Part shown: in pieces, positions 29,957 through 33,657 of the stretch
Position numbering within the stretch: the stretch's first letter is position 1
Layout: the number at the start of each line of letters is the position of its first letter
Assembly (NCBI GenBank): GCA_017940955.1
Contig: JAGAXP010000070.1
Span: 1-33,657, forward strand
Source: Oribacterium sp.
GTDB taxonomy: Bacteria > Bacillota_A > Clostridia > Lachnospirales > Lachnospiraceae
Direction: 5' to 3'
Length of the DNA stretch: 33,657 nucleotides
Program-made: the position numbers and the translations under genes
The notes under the pieces: model-generated
What the model was told of the DNA's origin: nothing
Seen by the model: the letters and a program-made list of their open reading frames with translations, nothing else
The model's database searches: none

Positions 29957-31123
29957 TTACAATTCAAAGGTCTCCGGTCCTGTCGCCGGTCCCCCTGCTG
30001 CACCGCTCCTAAAATGCCGGTTCTGATAGTCCATGAGCTGAGCCGAAATGAGAACCGCTCCCTCTTGTGAAGCTGCCTCCAGCGCCGGAGCGATAGCCTC
30101 CTCAGAGATCAGTTCCTCTTCCACCAGAAACCTGATCCTTTCATCTGTTCTCCTGCTGTCCTGAGGTATCCAGATAAGCTCCCCTTCATGTCCGAAGCGG
30201 GGCGCCTTCTGCCCCTGAATCAGCCTCGGCAAAATCTCCGGGCTGTGACTCCTCAGGTACTCACGATACTGCTCCCTATAATCATCGGAAAGTCTCCAGG
30301 GATACATAAGTCTTCCAAAGGCAGCATTAACCACACTGGCCGGCTCGTCATAGGTAAACCTCTGAAACTGCCTGTCATAGCCCGAAAAATCAATTTCCGT
30401 TCTCGTTACCAGCTGCCTTGTGTTGTAGCCGGAGCCCTCGATATGTTCATGAAACGCCCGGCTGAAGGTATCCTCCTCGTAATTATCCGCGTAGGACGGA
30501 AACGTAAGCGCCGCCGTCACCATGGTCCTCCGGCTAATGCTCCCGTCCGGATTCTCAACCTCCTCCCGCCTAAGCGTTCTCTCCGGCAGCTTGTCCAGAA
30601 CCTCATCTGCCCTCAGGTGCTCCTCATCCACAGGAAAATGGATAAGCACCGGGATCATGGCATCACTGTCTCCTATTATCTCCTTCAAAAGCCTGAAGCT
30701 CCCCGGCTGATTAAAGGTAATGTCAATTTCCTGCAGCTCCTGGCACTGACGAAGGGCACCGTCATAATAATCCCACACACTGTCGGTCAGCTTCACGTAG
30801 TGAAGATGGTGGCAGTTGTGAAAAGCATAGGGTCTTAGTTTTTTCACCTTATCGGTGAGAGTCACGGACTCAATATCATCCCTGGACGCAAAGGCCCTGT
30901 TGTTGATTTCCTCAACAGGAATCAGAGGCTCATTTCCATCACCCTCTGATCCGGCGCCTGCATTATTCTTATCTCCCGGTTCATTTATACCTCCCGAAGC
31001 TTCACAGCCCCCTCTTGCATCCATATATTCCGGCAAAAAAAGCGACCTTACAGTTCCTTCATAGCCTGTAACAGACGCAAAACTTGTTCCCTTTTCTGTT
31101 TTTATCTCATATGTTAATGACAT
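29957..31123 (-). CDS. LRR_5 (BspA-like) leucine-rich-repeat protein
   Basis: A 388-residue protein, apparently cytoplasmic (no signal peptide or membrane segment). Residues about 70-155 contain BspA-type leucine-rich repeats: IPVEEINNRAFASRDDIESVTLTDKVKKLRPYAFHNCHHLHYVKLTDSVWDYYDGALRQCQELQEIDIT. The rest is acidic with no recognised domain: a region with TMVTAALTFPSYADNYEEDT, YRLMYPWRLSDDY-like features (FGRLMYPWRLSDDYREQY) and a helical end (ERIRFLVEEELISEEAIAPA). An N-terminal Gly/Glu-rich loop (GGCEASGGINEPGDKNN) interrupts the first strands. It heads the minus-strand set LRR-vWA-MoxR. LRRs bind proteins, so it may be the recognition part. Start at the ATG with AAAGGA 8 bases upstream. 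Confidence 0.83.
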   Translation of the reverse strand: MSLTYEIKTEKGTSFASVTGYEGTVRSLFLPEYMDARGGCEASGGINEPGDKNNAGAGSEGDGNEPLIPVEEINNRAFASRDDIESVTLTDKVKKLRPYAFHNCHHLHYVKLTDSVWDYYDGALRQCQELQEIDITFNQPGSFRLLKEIIGDSDAMIPVLIHFPVDEEHLRADEVLDKLPERTLRREEVENPDGSISRRTMVTAALTFPSYADNYEEDTFSRAFHEHIEGSGYNTRQLVTRTEIDFSGYDRQFQRFTYDEPASVVNAAFGRLMYPWRLSDDYREQYREYLRSHSPEILPRLIQGQKAPRFGHEGELIWIPQDSRRTDERIRFLVEEELISEEAIAPALEAASQEGAVLISAQLMDYQNRHFRSGAAGGPATGPETFEL

Positions 31124-31160
31124 TTAAAAATTCCTTTATGTATAGCTGGTGGCCCTTCCC

Positions 31161-31260
31161 ATAATGTAAAAAACCATTTGAATTTCTCACTGTTTAATGT
31201 GATTTTATATATATTTTTTACATTATTTAATGTGTTTTTTAAAGCATATTTTCTCACAGT
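31161..31260. repeat. Nested repeats in the LRR/Uma2 divergent gap
   Basis: ATAATGTAAAAAA (31161-31173) and its exact inverted copy TTTTTTACATTAT (31214-31226) bracket 40 bases. TTTAATGTG occurs at 31193 and 31226 in direct orientation, and TTTCTCACTGT (about 31183) recurs as TTTCTCACAGT (about 31250). The region lies 38-137 bases before the LRR start and may hold its promoter and operators. Confidence 0.45.
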
Positions 31261-31269
31261 GGCAGTTCT

Positions 31270-31300
31270 ATGACTTTTTTTAGAGCTAACATGGTATAAT
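31270..31300 (+). promoter_or_regulatory. Extended -10 promoter of the Uma2 gene
   Basis: TGGTATAAT (31292-31300) is a full extended -10 element; ATGACT at 31270 is a partial -35 with 19-base spacing. The leader of about 108 bases contains ATCCTT/AAGGAT and AAGGCATCCTT hairpins. Confidence 0.6.
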
Positions 31301-31414
31301 ATCCTTACTGAGAAGGATTCCCTAATGGATAAACAGAAGGCATCCTTCGGGATTTTCTCCGACTTGGGATAGACCAAAAAAAGGATCACAAAAAAAATGG
31401 AGGCATTGAATATC

Positions 31415-31981
31415 ATGGAGAAGCCTTTAGAAAACAACGTCGCAGAATATTCAGTAGGCGATGTAGCAAATAGAGAAGACCATGCCGAACTCATCAATGG
31501 GAATCTTGTTGTTGAAGCCAAGACAACGGCAGCACACAATAATGCTGTATTGGAAATTGCGACTGCACTAAGACATTTCATTACAGCAAATAATGGTATA
31601 TGCAAGGTTTTTACTGAAAATGTGGCTTTATACTGTAACGAACTGAGTGAGGACGCCAAAAATCTTTTCCTGCCGGATGTCATGACTGTCTGTGATAAAG
31701 AAGGTATAAAAGATGATGGCGTACATACAGCCCCTTTATTTGTCGCTGAAGTCACTTCCGAATCTACCAGAAAAAACGATTATGGAAGAAAAATGATAAC
31801 TTACGGCGAAATAGGTGTGAAAGAGTACTGGGTTGTAGATCTTCAAAAAAAGGTTGTTGTACGATATTTGTTGGAAAATGAGTATGCTCCCGAAGTATTC
31901 TCATATCCATTAGCCCAAAAGATATCACTTCATACATATCCCTCACTAAACATAGATATGTCTAATATCTTTGAGCTTTAA
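31415..31981 (+). CDS. Uma2-family (DUF820) PD-(D/E)XK nuclease-fold protein
   Basis: A 188-residue protein of the Uma2/DUF820 family. HAELINGNLVVEAKTTAAHN, FLPDVMTVCD (active-site Asp), PLFVAEVTSESTRKNDYGRKM (E-x-T/S and the later Lys) and YGEIGVKEYWVVDLQKK are the family marks of the PD-(D/E)XK fold. Uma2 proteins are widespread and mostly uncharacterised; nuclease activity is assumed, not shown. Start at the second ATG, since GGAGG lies 11 bases before it; an ATG 18 bases upstream is the alternative. It has its own promoter and faces away from the LRR gene, sharing the divergent gap. A strong terminator follows. Involvement with the vWA/MoxR set is only a neighbour argument. Confidence 0.88.
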   Translation: MEKPLENNVAEYSVGDVANREDHAELINGNLVVEAKTTAAHNNAVLEIATALRHFITANNGICKVFTENVALYCNELSEDAKNLFLPDVMTVCDKEGIKDDGVHTAPLFVAEVTSESTRKNDYGRKMITYGEIGVKEYWVVDLQKKVVVRYLLENEYAPEVFSYPLAQKISLHTYPSLNIDMSNIFEL

Positions 31982-32010
31982 AAATAAAGAGTCAGCTCTT
32001 TTCTTATCTA

Positions 32011-32043
32011 CCAAAAACGGGAGCGGATTTCTCCGCTCCCGTT
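32011..32043 (-). terminator. Terminator between the Uma2 and SGNH hydrolase genes
   Basis: AACGGGAGCGGA and TCCGCTCCCGTT form a perfect 12-bp stem with a 4-base loop (32016-32043). On the minus strand it runs into TTTTTGG, terminating the SGNH transcript; it can also stop the convergent Uma2 transcript. Confidence 0.85.
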
Positions 32044-32054
32044 CTAGTTTCAAA

Positions 32055-32918
32055 TTAATTATAAAGTCCTGTTGTTTCATAATCCGGATGCTCTGCCAGG
32101 AGCTTCTCAAGGTATGGCTTGTTGGTCTCATCCCTTTGCTCTTTCGCCGCCTGTGCAGCTGCATAAAGTACGTTGTTCTCCTGCGTAACCTCGGATGGCA
32201 CGGTCTCTTCCGGTGCATAGATATACTCAGCACCATGAATTGTCTTTCCGGTAATCTCGCCCTTTACAGAAGACGCCACAAGCTGCGCCAGCTTTTCATA
32301 GAAAGCTCCCGTCATATGAACCTTATCTTCCATATAGTACTCCGGATGGCCGATGGCAAGATTATAGCTGTCGATGACAGTTGCACCAAACCTTGCGGCA
32401 ACCTTGAGTGTCGGTTCTACGGCATTTCTCTGAAGACTGAAATATTCATCCCTTGACTCAGGCGGGATAACAAAGAAAATCTTGTGCTGCTTATTGCTTC
32501 TGGTATAAGTATTAACAACCTTCGCATACTGGTTTTCAAAATACTTAGGTGTCCAGTCATAAGCACGGATGTCATTGGCACCAAACATAAATATGAGAAT
32601 GTCTCCATCATAAGCCACACTCTCAGGATATATCGGCGTATCGATATACTCAAGCGCCCCGTCATCAATAACATAAGACGCAGTATATCCGAAATTCTTC
32701 ACCTCATAATCCTCTCCCAGAAGCTTTTGAAGCTGTGAAGGATACGACTCCTCCGGATTCTGAAGAAGATAACCCCTGGTGAGAGAATCTCCTATACATG
32801 CAACCTTCGTCGCCGCCAGAGACGTAACAGAACATCCCATCACCATCACTGCCGCCAGCGCCAATGCTGACACCTTCGCAGCAATTCGGAATCTATTGTT
32901 AATACTTCTAATACCCAT
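32055..32918 (-). CDS. Secreted SGNH/GDSL-type esterase
   Basis: A 287-residue exported hydrolase. A signal peptide (RIAAKVSALALAAVMVMG) contains a Cys (MGCSVTS) that could form a lipobox, so a lipoprotein is possible; an AlaXAla-type site (SLAA) is nearby. The SGNH blocks are KVACIGDSLTRGY (catalytic Ser), NFGYTASY (Gly), FMFGANDIRAY (Asn), and DKVHMTGAFYEKLAQLV (catalytic Asp/His, here DKVH). The substrate is likely an acetylated or esterified carbohydrate, common for gut or rumen Lachnospiraceae, but this is inferred. Start: ATG at 32918 with AAGGAG upstream; an adjacent in-frame TTG has better spacing. An antitoxin-like gene precedes it by 20 bases, in one transcript. Confidence 0.9.
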   Translation of the reverse strand: MGIRSINNRFRIAAKVSALALAAVMVMGCSVTSLAATKVACIGDSLTRGYLLQNPEESYPSQLQKLLGEDYEVKNFGYTASYVIDDGALEYIDTPIYPESVAYDGDILIFMFGANDIRAYDWTPKYFENQYAKVVNTYTRSNKQHKIFFVIPPESRDEYFSLQRNAVEPTLKVAARFGATVIDSYNLAIGHPEYYMEDKVHMTGAFYEKLAQLVASSVKGEITGKTIHGAEYIYAPEETVPSEVTQENNVLYAAAQAAKEQRDETNKPYLEKLLAEHPDYETTGLYN

Positions 32919-32938
32919 CAAATAATCCACTCCTTTTT

Positions 32939-33199
32939 TCAAACTATTCCAATATCTTTAGAAAAAACATGTTCTCTTCTCATATGCATTATGGCTTCTT
33001 CAAAATCCTGGGCCTTTCCCTCCAGATACTCCTGATCTGATATAGCCAGATCATTTAGAATTTCTGATTTCGAAACCGGTTTATAATAATCTCCATTTTT
33101 TTGTGAAGATACAACATTCTGCACATATAGCAACACTTTCTTCTGCTCAATCTCCGGAAGCTCCTTCATCAGGGAAATAGTTGTTTCTAATATACTCAT
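32939..33199 (-). CDS. Solitary antitoxin-like small protein
   Basis: An 86-residue acidic helical protein. The N-terminus (ILETTISLMKELPEIEQKKVLLYVQNVV) and the middle (YKPVSKSEILNDLAISDQEYLEGKAQDFEEA) resemble small type II antitoxin-like proteins of Lachnospiraceae, in which LPE...Q...V helices and a conserved ILxxLAxSxxxxxxGxxxxxE stretch occur. The C-terminus (MHMRREHVFSKDIGIV) differs. No toxin gene lies next to it; the following gene encodes an SGNH hydrolase. The ribosome site AGGAGGTG is excellent, at 7 bases from ATG. The assignment is by pattern memory, so it could be any small regulator. Confidence 0.65.
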   Translation of the reverse strand: MSILETTISLMKELPEIEQKKVLLYVQNVVSSQKNGDYYKPVSKSEILNDLAISDQEYLEGKAQDFEEAIMHMRREHVFSKDIGIV

Positions 33200-33251
33200 T
33201 TCAGCACCTCCTGCAAATATAGTTTACATTATCATCTTGTGCTTTTTCAAG

Positions 33252-33282
33252 AAAAAATACAGGTAGCAATCGCCACCTGTAT
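33252..33282 (-). terminator. Intrinsic terminator of lon
   Basis: On the minus strand ATACAGGTGGC pairs with GCTACCTGTAT (11 positions, one G-U) with a 4-base loop and runs into TTTTTTC, 12 bases past the lon stop. Confidence 0.88.
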
Positions 33283-33294
33283 CTCGTCGATTTA

Positions 33295-33657
33295 TTATTC
33301 TGTCATGATTCCCACAGCCTTGAGCACGTCCTCAACATACTCCACGGGAACGATCTCCAGCTTGTCCTTTACCTCGGGCGCCACGTCTCTCAGATCTTCC
33401 ACATTATCCTTAGGGATAAATACCTTGGTGACTCCGGCACGCTCTGCCGCCATAAGCTTCTCCGGAAGTCCGCCGATGGCATTGACTGTGCCTTCAAGGG
33501 AAATCTCACCGGTCATGCCGATGTGTGGAGAAACCGGATGTCCGGTAACGAGAGATGCCAGGGCTGTCGTCATGGTGATACCCGCAGAAGGTCCATCCTT
33601 CGGAGTTGAGCCATCCGGCACGTGAATGTGCAGATCGTTCTCCTTGAACTTCGAAGC
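33295..33657 (-). CDS. lon: Lon protease, C-terminal end only (5' part beyond window)
   Basis: The last 120 codons of ATP-dependent Lon protease; the rest lies past the right edge. The visible part is the proteolytic domain: HIHVPDGSTPKDGPSAGITM holds the catalytic Ser (PKDGPSAG) and GLPEKLMAAERAGVTKVFIP the catalytic Lys (about 43 residues later). The tail (VEYVEDVLKAVGIMTE) is normal for the family. Lon degrades misfolded and regulatory proteins in the cytoplasm. A strong terminator follows directly, so it is the last gene of its transcript. It is confidently identified from the catalytic dyad, even with the ATPase domain unseen. Confidence 0.95.
   Translation of the reverse strand, partial: ASKFKENDLHIHVPDGSTPKDGPSAGITMTTALASLVTGHPVSPHIGMTGEISLEGTVNAIGGLPEKLMAAERAGVTKVFIPKDNVEDLRDVAPEVKDKLEIVPVEYVEDVLKAVGIMTE

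Noticed and set aside
31114..31755. 213-codon open frame on the minus strand overlapping the Uma2 gene
   Set aside because: It is antisense to a clear Uma2 protein, has Ser/Leu-rich composition typical of a shadow frame, and no ribosome site.

Overview
The window looks like chromosomal DNA of an anaerobic Firmicute of the Lachnospiraceae, with Butyrivibrio and its relatives the closest guess. This rests on gene content and protein style: DUF5711 beta-propeller protein, TPR-GGDEF protein, secreted proteins with cell-wall-binding repeats, GH25 and YkuD enzymes, an acidic-linker HtrA-like protein, strong AGGAGG ribosome sites and some TTG starts. No tRNA, rRNA, CRISPR array or transposase gene was seen.

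Layout. 1-1.93 kb: ParB (cut by the left edge), ParA, a DUF3970 protein and a possible small membrane protein, all on the minus strand. They resemble the partition module of Tn1549-type integrative elements and lie directly beyond the 3' end of rlmD, a known integration target, so an integrated element probably runs off the left edge. 1.93-7.9 kb (minus): rlmD, a TPR protein with a damaged GGDEF domain, the exoribonuclease YhaM, and an HtrA-like membrane protein lacking its catalytic His and Ser. 8.0-11.4 kb (plus): mutS2, apparently leaderless and carrying a repeat sequence inside its frame, then an OmpR-type response regulator. A 155-bp palindrome separates it from a convergent histidine kinase that follows a ROK glucokinase and a DUF5711 gene. 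15.4-23.8 kb: a nucleotidyltransferase and a cell-envelope block (cell-wall-binding protein, GH25 muramidase, NlpC/P60 protein, YkuD L,D-transpeptidase), interrupted by an NSS-family sodium symporter and a leaderless ArsR-type regulator. 23.9-26.3 kb: isochorismatase-like hydrolase, ECF transporter S component, uridine-kinase-like protein. 26.3-31.1 kb: a three-gene set of LRR protein, vWA/DUF2201 protein and MoxR-type AAA+ ATPase, each with its own repeat-bearing upstream region. 31.4-33.7 kb: Uma2 nuclease-fold protein, SGNH hydrolase, a solitary antitoxin-like protein, and the 3' end of lon.

The most unusual content is a set of structured repeats: a 310-bp element with perfect 32-bp inverted ends (19.3-19.6 kb), a 36-bp hairpin-forming repeat in three places (one inside mutS2, one in the GGDEF gene leader, one inside the 310-bp element), a hairpin at 23.9 kb sharing the arm of the 310-bp element, and the 155-bp palindrome. 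The best candidate for an undescribed protein system is the LRR/vWA/MoxR set with paired TGCGTGTC boxes ahead of the ATPase. All functions are read from sequence motifs; no database search was possible.
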